Shown here piece after piece: positions 53,417-61,356 of a stretch of 64,000 bases of DNA. The notes under the pieces were generated by a model. It saw nothing but the letters and a program-made list of their open reading frames with translations, did not search any database and had not been told where the DNA came from. Numbering within the stretch: position 1 is the stretch's first letter; each line of letters begins with the position of its first letter. Source of the DNA: Pseudomonas kilonensis (GTDB taxonomy: Bacteria > Pseudomonadota > Gammaproteobacteria > Pseudomonadales > Pseudomonadaceae); assembly GCF_001269885.1 (NCBI RefSeq), contig NZ_LHVH01000024.1:434001-498000 (forward strand), in the 5' to 3' direction. Made by a program: the position numbers and the translations under genes.

Positions 53417-54460
53417 TCACCGCAGCGCGTGTTTTCGCTCAAGCTTGGAACGATAACTGCCCGGTGGAACGCCGAAAAATTCCCGGAAACGCCGCTGGAA
53501 GTGCGGGGAGCTGACGAAACCTGTCGCCACGGCGATTTCGGTCACGGATCGATTGGTTTGCTGGATGAGCTGGCGGGCACGCGTCAAGCGCAGCTCCAGG
53601 TAGTAGCGGGTGGGGGTCGCACCGAGAAAACTACAGAACCGCCGCTCCAACTGCCGCTTGGAAATCTTCACGCACGCCGCCAGCTCATCGATGGTCAACG
53701 GCTCTTCTACGTTTTGCCACATCAGCTCCAACGCCAGCTTGAGGCTTTCCGGCAACGTCGGGTCCGTCTCGACGAAGACCGGCGGCAAATCCGAAGCATC
53801 ATCGCCTGACTCGTCACAGCGAAGAATTTCCTCGATGGCGCCCACCAGTGCCGCCCCGCCCGTCTGGCGAATCAACTGGAGCATCATGCGCAGCGAGCTA
53901 TTGGCGCCCGCGCAACTGACTCGCTCCCGGTCAACCACATAGGCCCGGCTGGACACTTTCACGTGGGGAAACACCTCCACCATCATGGCGCGGCTTTCCG
54001 GGTGGACAGCGCATTCGAAACCGTCCAGCAGATTGGCATCGGCCACAAAGAAAGCACCGTTCCACAACCCGCCCAGGATCGCCCCGCACGCCGCATTGGC
54101 GCGTAGCTTGCGCCGCAGCAAGGGGTGGCCTTGCAACTTCACGCGAAAGCCCCCGGCGACAATCAGCACGTCCTGGTTTTCCGGCATCTGCGCCAGTTCG
54201 ATGTCCGTCGAGATGACAATGCCCAGGTCGCTCGTCACCTGCCCTCCTGAAACCCCCACCGTCAGCACTTCATAGAGGGGCATGTCGCTCATCAGGTTGG
54301 CCGTCACCAGCGCGTCCACCGCACCGGTGAAAGACATCATCGAGAAGTTGTCCATCAATACAAACGCAACGCGGATCGGCGCCTGACTGGCGGGTGCCGA
54401 TCCGAGTGGCCGATAAGCCATGTTCTTGTTTTTGAGTACGCTCTCGAATGCGCTTGGCAT
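53417..54460 (-). CDS. GlxA-type AraC regulator
   Basis: This 347-residue protein has a DJ-1/PfpI-like N-terminal domain (IRVAFVLMDNFSMMSFTGAV, VLIVAGGFRV). Its elbow reads LGGLWNGAFFVADANLLDGF, with no cysteine at the nucleophile position, so it is a sensor and not an enzyme. The linker RERVSCAGANSSLRMMLQLI and the AraC DNA-binding domain (EPLTIDELAACVKISKRQLE, VATGFVSSPHFQRRFREFFG) follow. This is the layout of regulators of carnitine, betaine or arginine use (GbdR/CdhR/ArgR group). The start could also be the ATG at 54421 (MAYRPLGSAP). No metabolic genes of that kind are adjacent. Confidence 0.85.
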   Translation of the reverse strand: MPSAFESVLKNKNMAYRPLGSAPASQAPIRVAFVLMDNFSMMSFTGAVDALVTANLMSDMPLYEVLTVGVSGGQVTSDLGIVISTDIELAQMPENQDVLIVAGGFRVKLQGHPLLRRKLRANAACGAILGGLWNGAFFVADANLLDGFECAVHPESRAMMVEVFPHVKVSSRAYVVDRERVSCAGANSSLRMMLQLIRQTGGAALVGAIEEILRCDESGDDASDLPPVFVETDPTLPESLKLALELMWQNVEEPLTIDELAACVKISKRQLERRFCSFLGATPTRYYLELRLTRARQLIQQTNRSVTEIAVATGFVSSPHFQRRFREFFGVPPGSYRSKLERKHALR

Positions 54461-54753
54461 AGGGCCTCGTTAATACATCAAAGACGATGAGGATTGGCTG
54501 TACGTAGGTGCCTTGAGCCGCAGGGCGAAGGCGCAGGGCAAACCACGCTATCTTCCAGGCTAATCAAGCCGGCTGCAGTCGCGCCTGCGCCGTCTACCGA
54601 TCGGTCCGCGCCATGATGGAAAGCCTCAAGTGCCTACGACTTTGGTCGATACACTGACAGTAGGCATGGGCGCTTTTCCCTTCCAGAGACTCGCAACGCC
54701 AACCACTGCTGTTTCCGCCGTTCCAACACTTAAAATATTCCGCGGGAGAAGTC

Positions 54754-56697
54754 ATGAATATCAAACAGAAGCTGACATGGGCGTTCGCGGCCATTGCCTG
54801 CCTTCCGGTTATCCTGGTGGCGGTGCTTGTCGTGCTGAACCTGCGCGACGCCGCAAAAGCCAACTTCCTGGACAGCAGCGGCCGTGAAATCCGTCAGATC
54901 GACAACGGCATGAAGCAGTTCTTCGATGGCATCAGCCAGAACGTCGAACTCTTCGCCAGGGATCCGCGGGTCATCGCCGCCAAGGGCTTGAAAAACTATT
55001 CCAGCGCCGACGCCGCACAAGCCCCCTTCCCTGAGATCAATCAACAGCTTCTGGAAATCTTCGAAAGATTCGCCAAGAGCCACCCGACCACCGCCTATCT
55101 TTCCGTGGGCATGGATGACGGCGGCTACGCGAGCTGGCCGGACGATCCCAAAATGGCCAAGTACGATCCGCGCGTGCGTCCATGGTACAAGGCCGCCATG
55201 GCCGCACCGGGCACGACTGTGCGCACAGACGCCTATTACTGGGCGCCGGATGATGTGTCGCTAATCGGCACCGTACAAACTGTCGCTGACGCCAGCGGTA
55301 AATTGGTGGGTGTTGTTTGCCTGGACGTATCGCTCAAGCAACTGACCGAACTGGTCAAGAACATCAAGCTGGGCGAAAGCGGCTACCTGATGCTGGTCGA
55401 AGCCAACGGCAACGTCCTGGTGGACGCCGCCGATGCCAAGCACAACTTCAAGCCGCTGGCCGACCTGGGCCCCAACTATGCCGCGCTGGCCAAGAGCAGC
55501 GATGGCGTGACCCAGATCGAAATCGACGGCGTGCCCTACATGGCCAACGTGGTCAGCTCCAAAGGGTTGGGCTGGCGCTTCATCGGCCTGATCAAACGCG
55601 ATGAAGTGATGGCCGAGGCTTCGAGCCTGACTTGGCTGATCGCCGCCATTGCTGCCGTGCTGGCCGTGGTGTTCGCTGTGGTGGGCGCCAGTTTCGCCAG
55701 CGTCATCGTGCGGCCGATTCGCGGTGTTGCCAACGGCCTGCAGGAAATCGCCGAAGGTGAAGGTGACCTCACCCGCAAACTTTCCGTGCAAGGCAAGGAC
55801 GAAACGGCCACCTTGGCCGGCTGGTTCAACCAGTTCCTGGGCATGATCGCACAACTGATGCAGCGCATCGGCAGCGCCTCTTCCGACCTGCAAACTGCCG
55901 CAGCCGATACCAGCCACGTGGCCCAGAACATGAACGACGCTGCCGGGCGCCAGCGCCAGGCCGTGGAGCTGGTAAGCACCGCGTTCAACGAAATGGTCGC
56001 CACCGCCAACGAAGTGGCCCGCTCTTGCAGCCAGGCCGCCTCCAGTGCGGACGAAGGCTATCGCGACGTGCACGACGGCCAGCATCACATCGGCGAAGCC
56101 ACCGGCAGTGTGATGAAACTGAGCGACGACCTGCAAAAGTCGACCCAGACCATGCAGGCGCTGGAACAAGACAGCAAGAACATCAACACCATCCTCGACA
56201 CCATTCGCTCGATCGCCGAGCAGACCAACCTGTTGGCCCTCAACGCCGCCATCGAGGCCGCGCGCGCCGGTGATCAGGGACGCGGCTTTGCCGTAGTCGC
56301 CGATGAGGTCCGAGCGCTGGCCCGGCGTACCGCCGATTCCACCGGCGAGATCGACAGCCTGCTGGGCAACCTTGCTCGGCGCACCCAGGAAGTCACCCAG
56401 CAGATGCAAAGCAGCCTGCAGGTGTCGCAAACCAGCGTGGAACGCATCCAACAGGCCCGCGACAGCTTCGACAAGATCCGTAACTCGGTGGACTCGATTC
56501 GCGACCAGAACACGCAGATCGCCACAGCGGCAGAGGAGCAGCACCAGGTAGCCGAAGACATCAACCGGCACATCGCGCAGATCCATGCCGATGCCCAGTT
56601 GGTCGAGGAATTCGCCCACTCGGCGCAGACCGGTTCGGGGCGTCTGACGGATATTTCCGGGCAGCTCAAGGGCTTGGTGGGGCGCTTCAAGTTCTAA
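54754..56697 (+). CDS. Methyl-accepting chemotaxis protein, dCache amino-acid-binding type
   Basis: This 647-residue chemoreceptor has a first membrane segment at about 9-29 and a dCache sensor up to about 288. A second segment (LIAAIAAVLAVVFAVVGASF), HAMP (RPIRGVANGLQEIAEGEGDL) and a signalling domain with IRSIAEQTNLLALNAAIEAA follow. The sensor holds the amino-acid-ligand pattern Y-x4-R-x-W-Y at Y137, R142, W144, Y145, followed by D191, as in PctA-like receptors. It should therefore respond to amino acids or similar amines (inference from the motif). The start has cgggagaag upstream. The 293-bp gap before it holds no other gene. Confidence 0.9.
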   Translation: MNIKQKLTWAFAAIACLPVILVAVLVVLNLRDAAKANFLDSSGREIRQIDNGMKQFFDGISQNVELFARDPRVIAAKGLKNYSSADAAQAPFPEINQQLLEIFERFAKSHPTTAYLSVGMDDGGYASWPDDPKMAKYDPRVRPWYKAAMAAPGTTVRTDAYYWAPDDVSLIGTVQTVADASGKLVGVVCLDVSLKQLTELVKNIKLGESGYLMLVEANGNVLVDAADAKHNFKPLADLGPNYAALAKSSDGVTQIEIDGVPYMANVVSSKGLGWRFIGLIKRDEVMAEASSLTWLIAAIAAVLAVVFAVVGASFASVIVRPIRGVANGLQEIAEGEGDLTRKLSVQGKDETATLAGWFNQFLGMIAQLMQRIGSASSDLQTAAADTSHVAQNMNDAAGRQRQAVELVSTAFNEMVATANEVARSCSQAASSADEGYRDVHDGQHHIGEATGSVMKLSDDLQKSTQTMQALEQDSKNINTILDTIRSIAEQTNLLALNAAIEAARAGDQGRGFAVVADEVRALARRTADSTGEIDSLLGNLARRTQEVTQQMQSSLQVSQTSVERIQQARDSFDKIRNSVDSIRDQNTQIATAAEEQHQVAEDINRHIAQIHADAQLVEEFAHSAQTGSGRLTDISGQLKGLVGRFKF

Positions 56698-56724
56698 ACC
56701 GGGCTTACTCCACTGAAGATCAAA

Positions 56725-56814
56725 TGTGGGAGCGAGCTTGCTCGGGAATGCGGTGTCACAGCCAATGAATATGCTGGATGTGCCGGCCTCTTCGCGAGCA
56801 AGCCCGCTCCCACA
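56725..56814. repeat. BIME (paired inverted REPs)
   Basis: tgtgggagcgagcttgctcg and gcgagcaagcccgctcccac flank a linker of about 36 bases, after the chemoreceptor gene. Confidence 0.88.
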
Positions 56815-56890
56815 GGAATATGCGTTCGATGGAAAACAGGCGGCTTTGGCCAGGAACCAGTAGCCAGATCGCTGGGTATCTGCCAGACCA

Positions 56891-56989
56891 CTACCCTTTC
56901 GCTTTGATTGCGTACATGCCACCTGCAATCACCAGACACGCCCCCACCACCGTCCAGGTGTCTGGTAGCTCGCGTTTCTCCCGGTTCAT
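56891..56989 (-). pseudogene. Remnant of a DMT/EamA transporter C terminus
   Basis: The minus strand encodes 32 residues, beginning MNREKRELPDTWTVVGAC and ending in a small-residue membrane helix and a basic tail (AIKAKG). The pattern xLPDxWTxxGAxLIIAxGxY is the last helix of EamA-family drug/metabolite transporters, which are about 300 residues. Upstream in frame only ten more codons are open before a stop, so the rest of the gene is gone. It lies between a BIME and a frameshifted gene. Confidence 0.5.
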
Positions 56990-57104
56990 GGCGCTCCCAG
57001 TCAACTCTGGCCGTTGCGCTCAAGCATCACCCACCACCGGGACTTAAAGTCGAAGTGCCAGGGGACATTCCCCCGCTCACAATTCCAAGAATAGAGCCAC
57101 TTCA

Positions 57105-57370
57105 ATGAGCCTGACCAAATCCCTGCCAGCGTGCCTGGCACTCAGCTTCGCGTCATTTGCCGCCCATGCAGCACCAAATCCGAAGACGAAGTGCTGCGCA
57201 CCTCGGTGTTCTGGGACGTGGGCAGCGTCTATTCCGACAAGTGCTACCTGAGCACCACCCAGGGATGCGACGGGGTCGACCTCGGCCAGATCAATAAATC
57301 TCAAAAACAGAGGATAACGGCCGATACCCAGGATAAGACCCCGCGACTGGGGCGCAGGACAGAACGGTAG
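57105..57370 (+). pseudogene. Signal-peptide gene interrupted by a frameshift
   Basis: The ATG at 57105 starts MSLTKSLPACLALSFASFAA, a good signal peptide ending HAA before PNPK. That frame stops after 48 codons. From about 57175 a second frame continues with protein-like sequence (KSEDEVLRTSVFWDVGSVYS, DKCYLSTTQGCDGVDLGQ) and ends at 57370, 7 bases before the next gene. A single indel near gcagcaccaaatccgaag would join them into a secreted protein of about 85 residues with two cysteines. A sequencing error is also possible. Confidence 0.5.
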
Positions 57371-57377
57371 GTCAGTC

Positions 57378-57641
57378 ATGACAGAGATTTATTTGCTGAT
57401 AGCGCACGGCACGGACCAGGGCGAAGCTTACGTCCTGGGCTGGTTCGACGACCGGAGCAAAGCCCGGGAAGTGGCCGAGCAGAAAGAATGGGAAGCGTAC
57501 CGCGCCAGCCTGAAGGAGAAACATCCATGGTCCAGCCACAAACCGCTGGCGCCGGACCAGACGGACTATCGCCGCTACTGGATCAAGACCATTTCAAAAT
57601 TCGAGCATGTGCCGGTGCCAAGGTCCTTTGCGGTTCATTGA
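57378..57641 (+). CDS. Small hypothetical protein
   Basis: The predicted soluble protein has 87 residues (MTEIYLLIAHGTDQGEAYVL, then GWFDDRSKAREVAEQKEWEA), with many charged and aromatic residues and no cysteine or membrane segment. The family is not recognised. Its ATG is 7 bases after the upstream (frameshifted) frame, so the two were probably one transcription unit. The ribosome-binding sequence is poor (gtaggtcagtc). Confidence 0.5.
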   Translation: MTEIYLLIAHGTDQGEAYVLGWFDDRSKAREVAEQKEWEAYRASLKEKHPWSSHKPLAPDQTDYRRYWIKTISKFEHVPVPRSFAVH

Positions 57642-57722
57642 TCACCACGCATGAATATTCAACGAAACGCGCGTTATCGGTAGCGGTCTAGACGATTAAG
57701 CCCATCCGATGAGAGCGTTTTT

Positions 57723-57809
57723 ATGTTGAAATTCCTTGGCGGTACCGTAGGTATCATTTTCCTGATTGGCCTGATCGTGGTGATTGCGCTGTTCAAGTTC
57801 ATTTTTTGA
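57723..57809 (+). CDS. 28-residue single-helix membrane peptide
   Basis: The frame encodes MLKFLGGTVGIIFLIGLIVV followed by IALFKFIF and TGA, one hydrophobic helix with a lysine near each end. A gagag sequence lies 7 bases before the ATG. The clean hydrophobic pattern and the short gap to neighbours suggest a real small membrane protein; similar peptides are, to my memory, annotated in other Pseudomonas. Its function is unknown. Confidence 0.55.
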   Translation: MLKFLGGTVGIIFLIGLIVVIALFKFIF

Positions 57810-57838
57810 GCGTGGCGGCGGCGGTCTTTGGTTTGGCT

Positions 57839-57950
57839 CTGTAGGAGCTGGCGAAGCCTGCGATCTTTTGATCTTTCGCTTGGGATTCAAGTGTCTGGGG
57901 AAAGATCGCAGCCTCGTTGCACTCGTCAGCTCCTACACGGCTGCTACAGG
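57839..57950. repeat. Interspersed palindrome, ctgtaggagct class
   Basis: ctgtaggagctggcgaagcctgcgatctttt at the left pairs with aaagatcgcagcctc..gtcagctcctaca at the right. It matches the inner part of the nested element at 11725-11838, including the shared gattcaagtgtctggggaaa loop. Confidence 0.85.
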
Positions 57951-58018
57951 CTCGACGTCGAGCTCGCGGCAAAACTTGTAATCCTTGGCCAACCATCAGA
58001 CGTTCAAGACGCAATAAC

Positions 58019-60040
58019 ATGACTGACATAGAGACGGCTATTGCTGACTGGGAGCCGCTGCAGCTTGAATGGCATCAAGGTTTCGCCTTCGTCGACGGCG
58101 TGCTGCTGGGCGACGGGCAAGTACCTGATGTGTACATCATGCTCAACCCCGAAGGTGCACCACCCGGCGAGTTGGCTCAATGTGCCAGCGCTGGGCACTA
58201 TCCGCCCTCGCCCTTGCTTGCCGATCAGCCGGTTTGGCGACATCGACGCAACCCGTGGATCTTGCGCGACGCGCTGCGCGATTACTACCTGCTTCCAGTC
58301 TACCGGGAGCGCCATGGCTACCACGCGCTGCAGGCCCTGCCGTTTCGGTTCGGCATGGGCCTGGAAAGCCTCGGCCACCAGTACTGGCGTGACGCAACCG
58401 GCGCCTATTGGTTCGGCGACTACGCGATCAGCCGAATTCCCGAGGCACGACCCGACAGCCTGGCCCTGTTGCCAGCGTCACCAGCCTCGGTGACTTCAGC
58501 GTCCGCCCTGTTCAGCGACGGGGTGAATATCTTTTTGCAGGGGCATTTTATCGCCAGCGCCACGGTGCGGGTGCGGTATTGCAACCACCCGTCCTATCGA
58601 GTGATCGACGGTCAGGTCTACAAGGGCTTCAAGCCCCTGCACCAGAAGGACGGCACGCCGCTGCCGATCGCAAACCCGTACGACTTCCAGATGCTCGCCC
58701 ATCGCTGGGGCACCGATGGGCAGTCGATCATCGTGCAAGCGCAGCAAGGTTCGAGCATTTCCTATGAATACTTCTACCGCATCGACAGTGCCGACTTGGC
58801 GACCTTCACCGTGCTTAACGAACGCTACGCCAAAGACCGACACCGCGCCTATTACCTGACAGGCAAGAGCATTCGCTACGTTGGCGATTTCCACCTGCTC
58901 AAATGCTCGCAGCCAGTGTTTGATGAGTGCGGCCGCGTGGTCAGCGCCAGCGAATACGAGGATGACTATTTTGCCGTGGACGACACGTTCGTCTACGCCG
59001 CCGGGACCCGCTTGCGTGATGCCCATGGTCCGAGTTTTCGCCACTTGGGGTTCGACTATTACCGTGATCACCGGCACGTCTACAGGCGCCAGAAACGCCT
59101 TGATGTCGACGTAGAAAGCTTCGTAGTGACCCAGCTCTGTCGCAATGACCAGGATTACGCCCCCGTGCTGGTAGGTGACAAGCACGGCCCGCTGGGCTCT
59201 GGCGGCATCATTGATGCGGCCATGCAAGAAGCGTGGGCTCCTTACTTCGAAGCCCATCCGCAGTTGGAGGGTTATTGGTGGCACCGTTTGCAGGCATTGC
59301 CTGAAGCCGCGCAACCGCACACGGAAACGCAGCCGTTACAGGCCATCGGTCTCGGTTTCGAACTGGGCGACCAGGTGTATTTCCATGGACGCGTGATCAA
59401 CGGGCTGGACGCGGCGACTTTCAAACTGCTGGACACACACCTGTGCGGCGACGCCCAGGGCTTGTATCTGATCCCGTTTCATAACGCCGAAACCGAGGTA
59501 CCCGAACGGTTTTCCCAGGAACCCGCGGAGCATTTCCGCTCACTGGGTGCGCCCTACCTGACTGACGGTAAGACCGTGTTCTGTCACCGGATTTTTTACC
59601 ACCTCCCGGAACCGATTCGTAAGGCGCAAGCGGCCACGTTCGAGTCCTGCGGGCATGGTTGGGCCAAGGATCGGGATGCGGTGTATTACTACGGCGAGGC
59701 GAAAAAGCGGCTACATCCCTCGGATACCCGCATTCTCGGCACCTATGCCATCAGCCCTAGCCTGATTCTCTCGGAAGGCAAGCCGCTGGAGGTGGCGTTC
59801 GATCCTGAGGAGGTCCGCGTGCCCCATCCCGATTTCCTGCAACTGGGCACGCGCAAGTTGTTCTGCCACCGACGCCCGCTGAGCGCCAAGCGGATCGACC
59901 TGGCTACCCTCCAATTCCTGAACGACCGCTACGCCCGAGACCAACATCGAATCTATCACTACGACGGCTATGCAACCCTGACCGAGGTCGACGAAGCGCA
60001 TTATCGGGAATCCCTCGGCCAGCCGGCGGCGAACGCCTAG
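58019..60040 (+). CDS. DKNYY-repeat protein
   Basis: This 673-residue soluble protein without a signal peptide has repeated DKNYY-type motifs: YAKDRHRAYYLTGKSI (about 269), YYRDHRHVYRRQKRL (about 347), WAKDRDAVYYYGEAKKRL (about 547) and YARDQHRIYHYDGYATL (about 637). More divergent copies are YWRDATGAYWFGDYA (about 121) and CGDAQGLYLIPFHN (about 476). DKNYY proteins are widespread but uncharacterised and are sometimes found near contact-dependent or effector-immunity loci. The ATG at 58019 is preferred to the frame opening at 57917, which lies inside a palindromic repeat. Its stop overlaps that of the convergent dehydrogenase by 4 bp. Confidence 0.8.
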   Translation: MTDIETAIADWEPLQLEWHQGFAFVDGVLLGDGQVPDVYIMLNPEGAPPGELAQCASAGHYPPSPLLADQPVWRHRRNPWILRDALRDYYLLPVYRERHGYHALQALPFRFGMGLESLGHQYWRDATGAYWFGDYAISRIPEARPDSLALLPASPASVTSASALFSDGVNIFLQGHFIASATVRVRYCNHPSYRVIDGQVYKGFKPLHQKDGTPLPIANPYDFQMLAHRWGTDGQSIIVQAQQGSSISYEYFYRIDSADLATFTVLNERYAKDRHRAYYLTGKSIRYVGDFHLLKCSQPVFDECGRVVSASEYEDDYFAVDDTFVYAAGTRLRDAHGPSFRHLGFDYYRDHRHVYRRQKRLDVDVESFVVTQLCRNDQDYAPVLVGDKHGPLGSGGIIDAAMQEAWAPYFEAHPQLEGYWWHRLQALPEAAQPHTETQPLQAIGLGFELGDQVYFHGRVINGLDAATFKLLDTHLCGDAQGLYLIPFHNAETEVPERFSQEPAEHFRSLGAPYLTDGKTVFCHRIFYHLPEPIRKAQAATFESCGHGWAKDRDAVYYYGEAKKRLHPSDTRILGTYAISPSLILSEGKPLEVAFDPEEVRVPHPDFLQLGTRKLFCHRRPLSAKRIDLATLQFLNDRYARDQHRIYHYDGYATLTEVDEAHYRESLGQPAANA

Positions 60041-61077
60041 AACTGCGTCACGACCGTAACGCCTGCCGTGTCAAACCGATCCATGTTCATGAGCGCATCA
60101 ATGGATTGTTCGAGGCTGATGGTCTTGCCGACCAGTTTTTCAGGCGCCAGCTTGCCGGACGTGATCATCTCCATCATCGCGCCGTAACGGTGAGCCTGCA
60201 TGCCATGGCTGCCACAGATCTCCAGCTCGTAGGCAATGACTTTGCCCATCGGAATCGCCGGCGTACTCTGGTCCGCCAGCATCAACCCGACCTGGACATG
60301 CCTGCCACGCCGTCTCAGATTATTGATGGAGTTGAAGCAGGTCGTTGGATGACCCAGGGCATCCAGCGAAACGTGAGCGCCACCCTTCGTCATCTCGAGC
60401 ACCGCCTCGGTCACATCCGGCACCCGGCTTGCGTTGACCGTCGCAACGGCGCCGAGCGACTGGGCAAGCTTGAGCTTATCGTCGCAGATATCGATGGCGA
60501 TGACGTTCGCCCCGATAGCGTGGGCGATCATCACCGCGGACAACCCCACACCGCCACAACCATGAACCGCCACCCACTGGCCCGCCGTAACCTTGCCTTG
60601 ATCGACAACCGCGCGAAACGAGGTGACGAAGCGACAACCCAGGCTCGCCGCCGTGGCGAAGTCCATGCTCTCCGGCAGCGCAACCAGGTTCAAATCCGCC
60701 TTGTGAATCCCCACATACTCGGCGAAAGACCCCCAATGGGTGAAGCCCGGCTGAAACTGGCTGTGGCACACCTGCTGGTTGCCGCTATTGCATTCCGGGC
60801 ACGCCCCACAGCCACCGACAAAAGGGACGGTAATGCGATCGCCCACTTTCCATCTTGTGACATCTTTACCGACCTCAGCCACGATCCCTGCCAATTCGTG
60901 ACCGGGCACATGGGGCAGCTGAATATCAGGATCATGACCTTTCCAGCCATGCCAGTCGCTTCGGCAGACGCCCGTGCCAAGGACCTGAACCACCACACCG
61001 TGACGCTCGGGGGTCGGGTCTTCGACGGTCATCAAACGCGGGGGTTGGGAAAAGGCTTCGTAAACTACGGCTTTCAT
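60037..61077 (-). CDS. Zinc-dependent alcohol dehydrogenase
   Basis: This 346-residue medium-chain dehydrogenase has catalytic zinc ligands C38 (GVCRSDWHGW), H60 and E61 (PHVPGHELAG), and the structural zinc cysteines C90, C93, C96 and C104 (GGCGACPECNSGNQQVC). The nucleotide fold is GCGGVGLSAVMIAHAIGANV. The WHGWKGHDPDIQLP insert and SLGCRFVTSFRAV are typical of a subgroup often annotated as zinc-dependent alcohol dehydrogenase; the substrate is unknown. The ATG at 61077 has agaggga 7 bases upstream; the open frame to 61263 is not family-like. Confidence 0.9.
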   Translation of the reverse strand: MKAVVYEAFSQPPRLMTVEDPTPERHGVVVQVLGTGVCRSDWHGWKGHDPDIQLPHVPGHELAGIVAEVGKDVTRWKVGDRITVPFVGGCGACPECNSGNQQVCHSQFQPGFTHWGSFAEYVGIHKADLNLVALPESMDFATAASLGCRFVTSFRAVVDQGKVTAGQWVAVHGCGGVGLSAVMIAHAIGANVIAIDICDDKLKLAQSLGAVATVNASRVPDVTEAVLEMTKGGAHVSLDALGHPTTCFNSINNLRRRGRHVQVGLMLADQSTPAIPMGKVIAYELEICGSHGMQAHRYGAMMEMITSGKLAPEKLVGKTISLEQSIDALMNMDRFDTAGVTVVTQF

Positions 61078-61356
61078 GAGGATCCCTCTACTTTGGAAAA
61101 GCGCTATGCCTGAAACCGATAAGCGGCTTGGGCTCAATCTACTATCAGATGGATTGATCACGCAGCACTGATCCGCCCCCTGCCTGACACTCCCATGAAA
61201 AACCCAATCTTTTTCAGATTGAGCTGGGCCATTCCGGTATTCGCTAACGGGCCAAAACATCATGGCTCTATGCCACTTATTTCAGCGCCCACGCTTTCAA
61301 TCGGGCGGTGTATTCACTACATTGAGCATAACCCTGCTCTGTCGACACGGACTGTC

